From assembly GCA_934552695.1 (NCBI GenBank), contig CAKTER010000097.1, positions 1 through 6,137 of the forward strand: a stretch of 6,137 nt of DNA. Reading direction: 5' to 3'. The notes below the pieces were generated by a model. It did no database searches, was not told the DNA's origin, and saw only the letters and a list, made by a program, of their open reading frames with translations. Made by a program: the position numbers and the translations under genes. Each line of letters begins with the position of its first letter. Position 1 is the first letter of the stretch. The stretch is from an uncultured Eubacteriales bacterium. GTDB taxonomy: Bacteria > Bacillota > Clostridia > Lachnospirales > Anaerotignaceae. This document shows, one piece after another, positions 1-6,137 of the stretch.

Positions 1-377
1 GCCAGCACGAAAAGGTGCTGAATCTGCCTTTTAAGGAGGGGCTGGGCCGTCCCGAACGGGATAACGTGATTGATGGGTACATCAACCAGAACGAAGAGGA
101 TGTATGCGCCGAGGGCAACTGGCAGAAGTATTTTAGCCGGCAGCCCGAACCCCTGACTGCCGCCGAAGTCCGGGCGTATTTGGATACCATCGACGGGGTG
201 GCTTTGGGCTCGGACGCCTTCTTCCCCTTTAGCGACAACATCGAGCGGGCCAAAAAGAGCGGCGTAAAGTATGTGGCCGAGCCGGGAGGCTCCATCCGGG
301 ACGACGCCGTAATCGAGTGCTGCGATAAATACGGCATGGTGCTGGCCTTTACGGGGATGCGCCTGTTCCATCATTGA
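1..377 (+). CDS. purH: AICAR transformylase, C-terminal part (5' end outside window)
   Basis: Partial gene read in the frame of codons starting at base 3; the true start lies upstream. The GTG at base 15 is only an internal Val codon. About 124 C-terminal residues are present and end in the typical family tail MRLFHH at a TGA stop (375-377). Visible family motifs are LPFKEGLGRPERDN near the beginning, SDAFFPF (bases 210-230) and EPGGSIRD (bases 279-302). The enzyme transfers the formyl group of 10-formyl-tetrahydrofolate to AICAR, giving FAICAR, the penultimate step to IMP in the cytoplasm. The wording resembles the stand-alone transformylases of about 390 residues known from Clostridia and Bacteroidetes more than bifunctional PurH. 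In that case IMP cyclohydrolase would be a separate protein, but the N-terminus needed to decide this is missing. The catalytic Lys-His region is also upstream of the window. The gene lies 24 nt before purL on the same strand, so co-transcription is likely. Confidence 0.93.
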   Translation, partial: QHEKVLNLPFKEGLGRPERDNVIDGYINQNEEDVCAEGNWQKYFSRQPEPLTAAEVRAYLDTIDGVALGSDAFFPFSDNIERAKKSGVKYVAEPGGSIRDDAVIECCDKYGMVLAFTGMRLFHH

Positions 378-385
378 TTCCGAAC

Positions 386-394
386 AAAGGAGGA
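386..394 (+). promoter_or_regulatory. Ribosome binding site for purL
   Basis: AAAGGAGGA is a near-perfect Shine-Dalgarno sequence. It ends 7 nt before the TTG at 402 and lies in the 24-nt gap after the purH stop. Its position fixes the unusual TTG as the purL start, because no ATG or GTG in the purL frame is similarly placed. Confidence 0.88.
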
Positions 395-401
395 CGCAAA
401 C

Positions 402-3400
402 TTGGTTTACAGAGTTTTTGTGGAAAAAAAGCCGGAGCTGGCGGCGGAAGCCCGGGCGCTGCTGGCAGACGCCTGCGGGCTTTTGGGAATTGACGCTTTG
501 GAGAACGTGCGGGTCATCAATCGGTACGACGCCGAAAACATTAGCAAAGAGCTATTCGATTATGCCTGTGGGACCGTGTTTTCCGAGCCCCAGCTGGACA
601 CGGTTGCGGAGACCCTGGATTTGGCCGGGGCCCGGGCCTTTGCCGTAGAGTTTTTGCCCGGCCAGTTTGACCAGCGGGCGGATTCGGCGGCCCAGTGCAT
701 CCAGATTATTTCCCAGGGGGAGCGGCCGCTGGTGCGTACCGCCAAGGTTTATGCCTTGTATGGGAACCTGACCGAGGCGCAGGTGGCCGAGATTAAAAAG
801 TATGTGATTAACCCGGTGGAAGCCCGGGAAGCCGGGTTTGATTTGCCGGAGACCCTGGACATTCCCTACGAGGTACCCACCGAGGTGGCGACCCTTACCG
901 GGTTTACCCAGCTGGATACGGCGGGGCTGGCCCACATGATTGCCGATTTGGGGCTGGCTATGGACGAGGGGGACATTGCCTTTTGTCAGGAATATTTCCG
1001 GTCGGAGCACCGGGACCCCACCATCACCGAGATTCGGATGATTGACACCTATTGGTCGGACCATTGCCGCCATACCACGTTTTTGACCACCATCGACAAG
1101 GTGACCTTTGAGGATGCGGTGTTGCAGCGGGCTTACGAGGAATATCTGGCGGTACGGAAGGAGCTGGGCCGTACCAAGCCCATCTGCTTAATGGATTTGG
1201 CCACCATTGTGGTGAAATATTTAAAGGCCAAGGGCAAGCTGAACAAGCTGGATGAGTCCGAGGAGATAAACGCCTGCACGGTAAAGATCAACGTAGATGT
1301 AGACGGGGTAGCCGAGCCCTGGCTGCTCTTGTTTAAAAACGAGACCCACAACCATCCCACCGAGATTGAGCCCTTTGGCGGCGCCGCTACCTGCATTGGC
1401 GGGGCCATCCGGGATCCCCTGTCCGGCCGTTCCTATGTGTATGGGGCCATGCGGGTTACCGGGGCGGCCGACCCCTTAAAGCCGGTGAGCGAAACCCTGC
1501 CGGGGAAGCTGCCCCAGCGGAAGATTGTGACCACGGCGGCGGCGGGGTATTCCTCCTATGGCAACCAGATTGGGTTGGCCACGGGCATGGTAGACGAAAT
1601 TTATCACCCCGGGTATGCGGCCAAGCGCATGGAGATTGGCGCCGTGGTGGCGGCGGCACCGGCGGCCAACGTGCGGCGGGAACGCCCGGCCCCCGGGGAT
1701 GTGGTGATTTTGCTGGGGGGCAGCACCGGCCGGGACGGCTGTGGCGGGGCGACCGGCTCCTCGAAGTCCCACACGGCCCAATCCCTGGAAACCTGCGGGG
1801 CCGAGGTGCAAAAGGGCAACGCCCCCGAGGAACGGAAGCTACAGCGGCTGTTCCGCAACGGGGAGGCCTGCCGGATGATTAAACGGTGCAACGACTTTGG
1901 CGCCGGCGGCGTTTCGGTAGCCATTGGCGAGCTGGCCGACGGCCTGCAAATTGATTTGAACGCCGTGCCCAAAAAGTACGAGGGGCTGGACGGCACGGAG
2001 CTGGCTATCAGCGAATCCCAGGAGCGGATGGCGGTGGTGGTGGCTCCCGAGGATGTTTCCGAGTTTTTGCGGCTGGCAGCCGAGGAAAACCTGCAAGCCT
2101 GCCCGGTGGCCACGGTCCAGGCCGAGCCCCGGCTGGTGATGCACTGGAACGGGAAAGAAATTGTGAACATCAGCCGGGAGTTTTTAAACTCCAACGGGGC
2201 GGAAAAGCACACGGAAGCGGCGCCGGCGGCGGCTCATGGAGTGAAAAAGACCGTGACCGGCGGCTTTGCCGAAAACTACCGGGCTTTGGCCGGGGATTTG
2301 AACACCTGCTCCAAGCGGGGGCTTTCGGAACGGTTCGACTCCACCATTGGGGCGGGGACAGTGCTGATGCCCTTTGGCGGGAAAAATCAGCTAACCCCCA
2401 TTCAGGCCATGGTGCAAAAAATCTCGGTGGAGAAAAAGCACACCGACGATTGCTCGCTGATGGCCTTTGGCTATAACCCCTTTATCACCGAGGCAAGCCC
2501 CTACCATGGCGCCTATCTGGCGGTGGTGGAATCGGTTTGCAAGCTGGTGGCAACGGGGGCAAAGTTTAAAGACGTATACCTGACCTTCCAGGAGTACTTT
2601 GAAAAGCTGGGGAAAGACCCGCAGCGCTGGGGCAAGCCGTTGGCAGCCCTGCTGGGCGCCTTTATGGCCCAGAAGAATTTGGAGATTGGGGCCATTGGCG
2701 GCAAGGATTCCATGAGCGGGTCCTTTGAGAATTTGGACGTGCCGCCTACGCTGGTCTCCTTTGCCGTAACCACCGAAAAGACGGGGGATATTGTTTCCCC
2801 CGAGTTTAAGGCGGCGGGGCACTCGGTGGTGGTGCTTTCTCCGAAAACCGATGAAACCGGATTGCCAGACACCGCCTCGCTGAAGGCCGTGTTCGATCGG
2901 GTTACCGAGTGGCTGCACAGCGGCAAGGCCGTCTCCTGCTATACCCCGGGCATGGGCGGCGTAGCCGAAGCGGTGATGAAAATGGCCTTTGGCAACGACA
3001 TTGGCTTTGCCTACGAAGAAACCGTAACGCAGGACGAGCTGTTTGGCTATGCCTATGGCTCCTTTGTGCTGGAGCTGACGGAGGAGGTGGGCGAAGGACG
3101 GCTTTTGGGCCAAACCATTCCCGAAGCCGTTATCCGGCAGGGCAGCGAGAGCCTGTCTCTGGATGATCTGCTGGGCGTGTACGAGGATAAGCTGGAAAGC
3201 GTGTTCCCCTGCAATATCCCCAACACCCTGGGACAGGTGGAAACCCTTTCCTACGAGGTCAAAGAGTGGGCGGCCCCGGCTATCCGGACGGCCCGGCCCC
3301 GGGTGCTTATCCCGGCCTTCCCCGGCACCAACTGCGAGTACGACAGCGCCAAGGCGGTGCGGGACGCCGGTGCACACCCGGAGATTATGGTCATCCGGAA

Positions 3401-4094
3401 CCGGACGGCGGAGGATATTGCCCGTAGCGTAGAGGACTTTTCCCGGGAGCTGAAAACGGCGCAAATGGTCTTTATCCCCGGCGGGTTTTCCGGCGGCGAT
3501 GAGCCCGACGGCAGCGGCAAGTTTATTACGGCCTTCTTCCGCAATGCCGCCATCAAGGCGGGCGTGACGGAGCTGCTGGAGCAACGGGACGGCCTGATGT
3601 GCGGGATTTGCAACGGCTTCCAGGCCTTGATTAAGCTGGGGCTGGTTCCCTTTGGGAAAATTATCGATACCGATGAAAATTGCCCCACTCTGACCTACAA
3701 CACCATCGCACGCCACCAGTCCCGGATTGTCCGTACCCGGGTGGTCTCCAACAAGTCCCCCTGGCTGGCGCTGACTCAGGTGGGAGAGGTGTATCACGTC
3801 CCGATTTCCCACGGCGAAGGCCGGTTTTTGGCCAGTCCGGAGCTGATTGCCCAGCTGGCAAAAAATGGCCAGATTGCTACCCAGTATGTGGATTTGGAGG
3901 GCAAGGCCACCGGCGACGTCCACTTTAATCCCAACGGCTCCCTGTGCGCCATCGAGGGCATTACCTCCCCCGACGGCCGGGTCTTCGGCAAAATGGGCCA
4001 CAGCGAGCGGATTGGCGCCGGGCTGTATAAAAACGTGCCCGGGAACTACGACATTCGGATGTTTGAGGCGGCGGTGAAGTATTTTAAGGGCTGA
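402..4094 (+). CDS. purL: Phosphoribosylformylglycinamidine synthase, single-chain form with glutaminase domain
   Basis: Converts FGAR, ATP and glutamine to FGAM, the fourth step of de novo purine synthesis, in the cytoplasm. At 1230 residues it is full length for the single-chain 'clade II' enzyme of Clostridia and Bacteroidetes, unlike the split PurS/PurQ/PurL of Bacillus. Approximate order: PurS-like N-terminal domain (1-150), linker (150-240), first synthetase half (240-600), variable linker (604-620), second synthetase half (640-940), class I glutaminase (965-1230). Synthetase motifs include SDHCRH (219-224), KNETHNHPTE (312-321), GGSTGRDG (439-446), CNDFGAGG (496-503), SESQERM (537-543), GGKDSM (766-771) and GMGGV (850-854). 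The glutaminase shows FPGTNCE (973-979), nucleophile Cys1070 in GICNGFQ, and His1200 with Glu1202 in GHSER; this completes the Cys-His-Glu triad by analogy to characterised FGAM synthases. The TTG start is chosen because of the Shine-Dalgarno sequence 7 nt upstream. No frameshift or missing key residue is visible. The next gene, fhs, follows after 82 nt without an obvious terminator. Confidence 0.97.
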   Translation: MVYRVFVEKKPELAAEARALLADACGLLGIDALENVRVINRYDAENISKELFDYACGTVFSEPQLDTVAETLDLAGARAFAVEFLPGQFDQRADSAAQCIQIISQGERPLVRTAKVYALYGNLTEAQVAEIKKYVINPVEAREAGFDLPETLDIPYEVPTEVATLTGFTQLDTAGLAHMIADLGLAMDEGDIAFCQEYFRSEHRDPTITEIRMIDTYWSDHCRHTTFLTTIDKVTFEDAVLQRAYEEYLAVRKELGRTKPICLMDLATIVVKYLKAKGKLNKLDESEEINACTVKINVDVDGVAEPWLLLFKNETHNHPTEIEPFGGAATCIGGAIRDPLSGRSYVYGAMRVTGAADPLKPVSETLPGKLPQRKIVTTAAAGYSSYGNQIGLATGMVDEIYHPGYAAKRMEIGAVVAAAPAANVRRERPAPGDVVILLGGSTGRDGCGGATGSSKSHTAQSLETCGAEVQKGNAPEERKLQRLFRNGEACRMIKRCNDFGAGGVSVAIGELADGLQIDLNAVPKKYEGLDGTELAISESQERMAVVVAPEDVSEFLRLAAEENLQACPVATVQAEPRLVMHWNGKEIVNISREFLNSNGAEKHTEAAPAAAHGVKKTVTGGFAENYRALAGDLNTCSKRGLSERFDSTIGAGTVLMPFGGKNQLTPIQAMVQKISVEKKHTDDCSLMAFGYNPFITEASPYHGAYLAVVESVCKLVATGAKFKDVYLTFQEYFEKLGKDPQRWGKPLAALLGAFMAQKNLEIGAIGGKDSMSGSFENLDVPPTLVSFAVTTEKTGDIVSPEFKAAGHSVVVLSPKTDETGLPDTASLKAVFDRVTEWLHSGKAVSCYTPGMGGVAEAVMKMAFGNDIGFAYEETVTQDELFGYAYGSFVLELTEEVGEGRLLGQTIPEAVIRQGSESLSLDDLLGVYEDKLESVFPCNIPNTLGQVETLSYEVKEWAAPAIRTARPRVLIPAFPGTNCEYDSAKAVRDAGAHPEIMVIRNRTAEDIARSVEDFSRELKTAQMVFIPGGFSGGDEPDGSGKFITAFFRNAAIKAGVTELLEQRDGLMCGICNGFQALIKLGLVPFGKIIDTDENCPTLTYNTIARHQSRIVRTRVVSNKSPWLALTQVGEVYHVPISHGEGRFLASPELIAQLAKNGQIATQYVDLEGKATGDVHFNPNGSLCAIEGITSPDGRVFGKMGHSERIGAGLYKNVPGNYDIRMFEAAVKYFKG

Positions 4095-4124
4095 GCCGGT
4101 TGCCAACGGTTTGAGAGAAGAATG

Positions 4125-4152
4125 GGGACCGCTCCCGGAGGAGAGACCGGGA
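4125..4152 (+). other. Mutually exclusive small hairpins in the purL-fhs spacer
   Basis: The 82-nt spacer (4095-4176) contains TCCCGG (4133-4138), which can pair with CCGGGA (4147-4152) across an 8-nt loop. The same TCCC (4133-4136) can instead pair with GGGA (4125-4128) across a 4-nt loop. The two structures cannot coexist. No U-run follows, so this is not an intrinsic terminator. I saw no convincing -35/-10 pair in the spacer. The hairpins could affect mRNA stability or fhs translation, or they could be chance pairing in GC-rich DNA; no function is established. Confidence 0.35.
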
Positions 4153-4164
4153 CGGGAATAGAAA

Positions 4165-4170
4165 AAGGAG
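4165..4170 (+). promoter_or_regulatory. Ribosome binding site for fhs
   Basis: AAGGAG, preceded by a run of A, ends 6 nt before the ATG at 4177. It supports that start over in-frame downstream alternatives. Confidence 0.85.
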
Positions 4171-4176
4171 AATATC

Positions 4177-5853
4177 ATGGCGTATTTGTCGGATATTGAA
4201 ATTGCACAAAGCTGCCACATGGAGCCCATTGGCGTGATTGCCCAGCGGGCCCATGTGGACGAAAAGTATGTGGAGCAATACGGGAAGTACAAGGCAAAAA
4301 TTGACCTGAGCCTGCTGAACGAAACCGAGAAAAAGGACGGCAAGCTAATCTTGGTTACGGCCATTACCCCTACCCCCGCCGGGGAGGGGAAAACCACCAC
4401 CACCATTGGCTTGGCCGATGGGCTGCGGCGCATCGGCAAGGATGTGACGGTGGCCCTGCGGGAGCCCTCGCTGGGCCCGGTGTTTGGGGTCAAGGGCGGG
4501 GCGGCCGGCGGCGGCTATGCCCAGGTGGTGCCCATGGAGGACATTAACCTGCACTTTACCGGGGACTTCCACGCCATTGGGGCGGCCAACAACCTGCTGG
4601 CGGCCATGCTGGACAACCACATCCAGCAGGGGAACGCCCTGGGCATCGACCCCCGGCGTATCACCTGGAAGCGGTGCGTGGATATGAACGACCGGCAGCT
4701 GCGAAACGTGGTAGACGGGCTGGGCGGCCGGATGAACGGCACCCCTCGGGAGGACGGCTTTGACATTACCGTGGCCAGCGAGATTATGGCGGTGCTGTGC
4801 TTGGCTACCTCCATCACCGACCTGAAGGAGCGGCTGGCCCGGATTATTGTGGGCTATACCTATGACAACAAGCCGGTGACCTGTGGCCAGCTGAAGGCGG
4901 CAGGGGCCATGACGGCGCTGCTGAAGGACGCCCTAAAGCCCAATCTGGTGCAGACGCTGGAAGGCACCCCGGCCTTTGTCCACGGCGGGCCCTTTGCCAA
5001 CATTGCCCACGGCTGTAACTCGGTAATGGCCACCCGGATGGCGTTAAAGATGGGGGACTATACGGTGACCGAGGCGGGCTTCGGCGCCGATTTGGGAGCC
5101 GAAAAGTTTTTGGATATTAAGTGCCGCATGGCGGGGCTGACCCCCGATGCGGTGGTGGTGGTGGCTACCGTCCGGGCCCTGAAGATGCACGGCGGGTTGG
5201 CCAAAAACGAGCTGAACACCGAGGACTTGACGGCGTTGGAGCAGGGGATTCCCAACCTGCTGCGCCATGTGAGCAATATTAAAAACGTGTACCAGCTGCC
5301 TTGCGTGGTGGCGGTGAACCGGTTCCCCACCGATACCGACCGGGAAATCGATTTTATCATCGAAAAATGCCGGGCGCTGGGCGTCAATACCGTGCTTTCT
5401 ACGGTGTGGGCCGATGGCGGCAAGGGCGGCGAGGCCCTGGCCCGGGAAGTGGTGCGCCTGTGCGAGGAAGAGCAGGGGAATTTTACGTTCTCTTATGGCC
5501 TGGAGGGCAGCATTGAGGATAAGATTGAGGCCGTTGTGAAAAAAATCTATGGCGGCGATGGCATTACGGTATTGCCGGCGGCCCAAAAGCAAATCGAAAA
5601 GCTGCGGGACATGGGCTTTGCACAGTGCCCGGTGTGTATTGCCAAAACCCAATACAGCTTTTCCGACGACCCGCTAAAGCTGGGGGCGCCGGAGCACTTT
5701 ACCGTAACGGTGAAAAACGTAAAGATTTCGGCCGGGGCCGGGTTTATTGTGGTGCTGACCGGGGATATTATGACGATGCCCGGGCTGCCCAAAGTCCCGG
5801 CGGCGGAAAAAATTGATGTGGACGAAAACGGCCGGATTAGCGGGCTGTTTTAA
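4177..5853 (+). CDS. fhs: Formate-tetrahydrofolate ligase (10-formyl-THF synthetase)
   Basis: Joins formate to tetrahydrofolate with ATP hydrolysis, giving 10-formyl-tetrahydrofolate, in the cytoplasm. The protein has 558 residues, the usual length for the bacterial monofunctional enzyme (about 555-560, normally a homotetramer). The ATP-binding P-loop [10 protein letters not shown] is at residues 64-73. The first family signature, [11 protein letters not shown], is at 104-114 and follows REPSLGP (95-101). The second signature, [12 protein letters not shown], is at 329-340. Phe383 (in NRFP) and Trp411 (in TVWADGG) sit where the Moorella enzyme has the aromatic pair that stacks on folate; this match is from memory of the family. 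The ATG start has a good ribosome binding site, and an intrinsic terminator begins 23 nt after the stop codon. Position behind purH and purL suggests a biosynthetic role feeding 10-formyl-THF to purine synthesis. No Wood-Ljungdahl partner genes or folD are in the window, so a role in acetogenesis is neither shown nor excluded. Confidence 0.97.
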   Translation: MAYLSDIEIAQSCHMEPIGVIAQRAHVDEKYVEQYGKYKAKIDLSLLNETEKKDGKLILVTAITPTPAGEGKTTTTIGLADGLRRIGKDVTVALREPSLGPVFGVKGGAAGGGYAQVVPMEDINLHFTGDFHAIGAANNLLAAMLDNHIQQGNALGIDPRRITWKRCVDMNDRQLRNVVDGLGGRMNGTPREDGFDITVASEIMAVLCLATSITDLKERLARIIVGYTYDNKPVTCGQLKAAGAMTALLKDALKPNLVQTLEGTPAFVHGGPFANIAHGCNSVMATRMALKMGDYTVTEAGFGADLGAEKFLDIKCRMAGLTPDAVVVVATVRALKMHGGLAKNELNTEDLTALEQGIPNLLRHVSNIKNVYQLPCVVAVNRFPTDTDREIDFIIEKCRALGVNTVLSTVWADGGKGGEALAREVVRLCEEEQGNFTFSYGLEGSIEDKIEAVVKKIYGGDGITVLPAAQKQIEKLRDMGFAQCPVCIAKTQYSFSDDPLKLGAPEHFTVTVKNVKISAGAGFIVVLTGDIMTMPGLPKVPAAEKIDVDENGRISGLF

Positions 5854-5875
5854 ACAGGCGGATTCATGGGTATTT

Positions 5876-5908
5876 ACAGGCGGTCGGGTTTCCGGCCGCT
5901 TGTTTTTT
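5876..5908 (+). terminator. Rho-independent terminator after fhs
   Basis: A 12-bp stem has its 5' arm at 5876-5887 and its 3' arm at 5892-5903, with two G-T wobble pairs and the 4-nt loop GTTT. A run of T (5903-5908) follows at once. It lies 22 nt past the fhs stop codon and should end the purH-purL-fhs transcript, separating it from the TetR gene. Confidence 0.88.
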
Positions 5909-5928
5909 GTGCCAAAAACTGGTATACT
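5900..5928 (+). promoter_or_regulatory. Predicted extended -10 promoter for the TetR gene
   Basis: The -10 element TATACT (5923-5928) carries an upstream TG at 5920-5921, making it an extended -10. A weak -35, TTGTTT (5900-5905), lies at exactly 17 nt spacing. Transcription would start near 5935, giving a leader of about 27 nt before the ATG at 5962. The -35 falls inside the 3' arm and U-tract of the preceding terminator. This is a sequence-based prediction. Confidence 0.68.
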
Positions 5929-5932
5929 AGTT
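5917..5932. promoter_or_regulatory. Palindromic candidate operator over the -10 element
   Basis: AACTGGTATACTAGTT is an inverted repeat in which 7 of 8 position pairs are complementary; only 5921/5928 differ. It covers the whole predicted -10 element and its TG extension. TetR-family proteins usually bind short palindromes as dimers and often repress their own promoter by this geometry. Autoregulation by the downstream gene product is therefore the simplest inference. Part of the symmetry comes from the -10 element itself (GTATAC), so chance contributes. Confidence 0.5.
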
Positions 5933-5947
5933 ACAAAAAGAAAACAT

Positions 5948-5957
5948 AAAGGTGGAG
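5948..5957 (+). promoter_or_regulatory. Ribosome binding site for the TetR gene
   Basis: AAAGGTGGAG is an AGGTGG-type Shine-Dalgarno sequence; its AAGGTGG core ends 6 nt before the ATG at 5962 and supports that start codon. Confidence 0.75.
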
Positions 5958-5961
5958 CGTT

Positions 5962-6137
5962 ATGCCAACAGCAACCAAAGAAGCCATTGCCAATGCGGTC
6001 AAGACCTTGCTGTTCGAAAAAAAGGTTAAAAAGCTGACGGTAAAGGATATTGTGGAGGAAAGCCACATGACTCGCCAGACCTTTTACTATCATTTTGAGG
6101 ACATTCCCGACCTGCTGCGGTGGATTTTTGAGCAAAG
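5962..6137 (+). CDS. TetR/AcrR-family transcriptional regulator, N-terminal part (cut by window end)
   Basis: An open frame from ATG 5962 runs off the window after 58 complete codons. The visible part is a TetR-type DNA-binding domain. Residues 26-45 form the helix-turn-helix, with TVKDIVEES followed by the family hallmark TRQTFYYHF (37-45) and then DIPDLLRWIFEQ. This wording is close to the group of short Clostridial/Firmicute TetR proteins that includes DhaS-like regulators; a full protein of about 180-200 residues is expected. The ligand-binding C-terminal domain is not in the window, so the inducer and targets cannot be read. The gene has its own predicted promoter with an overlapping palindrome and is separated from fhs by a terminator, so it is probably not part of the purine unit. 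The region is richer in A than the upstream genes and includes an A7 run (6017-6023) in frame. Confidence 0.88.
   Translation, partial: MPTATKEAIANAVKTLLFEKKVKKLTVKDIVEESHMTRQTFYYHFEDIPDLLRWIFEQ

Noticed and set aside
425..431. In-frame A AAA AAG heptamer, the kind used for -1 frameshifting in dnaX, near the purL start; the same heptamer occurs in the TetR gene (6017-6023 plus the next G).
   Set aside because: Reading on in the -1 frame of purL meets a stop within about 20 codons, and there is no evident need for a shift since the 0 frame encodes the full enzyme. Lys-rich codons give this heptamer by chance.
4095..4176. Possible separate promoter for fhs in the spacer, for example TTGCCA at 4100-4105.
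   Set aside because: No TATAAT-like hexamer occurs at 16-18 nt spacing; the corresponding bases are G-rich. Co-transcription with purL is the simpler reading.
2391..4493. A 700-codon open frame on the - strand across the second half of purL into fhs.
   Set aside because: Within purL it lies codon-on-codon antisense to purL, so its stops correspond to sense codons TTA, CTA and TCA, which this gene hardly uses (it ends at the CTA codon 2391-2393). The length is a by-product of codon bias; the translation shows no family motifs, and purL motifs explain the bases.
5044..5652. Open frame of about 200 codons on the - strand inside fhs, and similar ones at 552-1073 and 1604-2212 inside purL.
   Set aside because: They are fully inside well-recognised genes on the opposite strand, lack recognisable domains, and are expected from GC-rich, codon-biased sequence.
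5813..6037. Open frame of 74 codons on the + strand spanning the fhs end and the start of the TetR gene.
   Set aside because: It overlaps the fhs end, reads through the terminator and promoter, and is out of frame with the clear TetR helix-turn-helix. It has no suitable ribosome binding site or recognisable domain.

Overview
This window reads as core metabolism from a GC-rich member of the Clostridia, most likely a gut Oscillospiraceae/Ruminococcaceae-type organism. That placement is inferred from four things: the single-chain 'clade II' FGAM synthase, the PurH tail that resembles stand-alone AICAR transformylases, strong AGGAGG-type ribosome binding sites with a TTG start, and the style of the TetR gene. 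Codon use is even across the first three genes: ctg/ttg for Leu, ggg/ggc for Gly, and very few TTA, CTA or TCA codons. I see no sign of foreign DNA, mobile elements, CRISPR, tRNA or rRNA.

Layout, all on the + strand. Bases 1-377 hold the 3' end of an AICAR transformylase gene (purH family). After a 24-nt gap, bases 402-4094 encode a complete 1230-residue FGAM synthase (purL), with PurS-like, synthetase and glutaminase parts in one chain. An 82-nt spacer with small alternative hairpins but no terminator or convincing promoter leads to bases 4177-5853, a complete 558-residue formate-tetrahydrofolate ligase (fhs). A rho-independent terminator at 5876-5908 closes this unit. Its 3' arm and U-tract overlap the -35 region of an extended -10 promoter. 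A near-perfect 16-bp palindrome covers that promoter's -10 element. The promoter drives a TetR-family regulator gene (5962 onward) that is cut by the window edge after 58 codons. No stretch longer than 300 bases lacks a gene.

Functionally, the first three genes fit one purine unit. PurL makes FGAM from FGAR, ATP and glutamine. The PurH enzyme formylates AICAR with 10-formyl-tetrahydrofolate near the end of the pathway. Fhs makes that 10-formyl-tetrahydrofolate from formate, ATP and tetrahydrofolate. The linkage suggests that supply of the one-carbon cofactor is co-expressed with its consumer. The TetR gene is a separate transcription unit and its targets lie outside the window.

I did not find a previously undescribed system here. 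The points most worth checking are the terminator/promoter/operator overlap before the TetR gene, the fhs linkage to purine genes, and the structured fhs leader.
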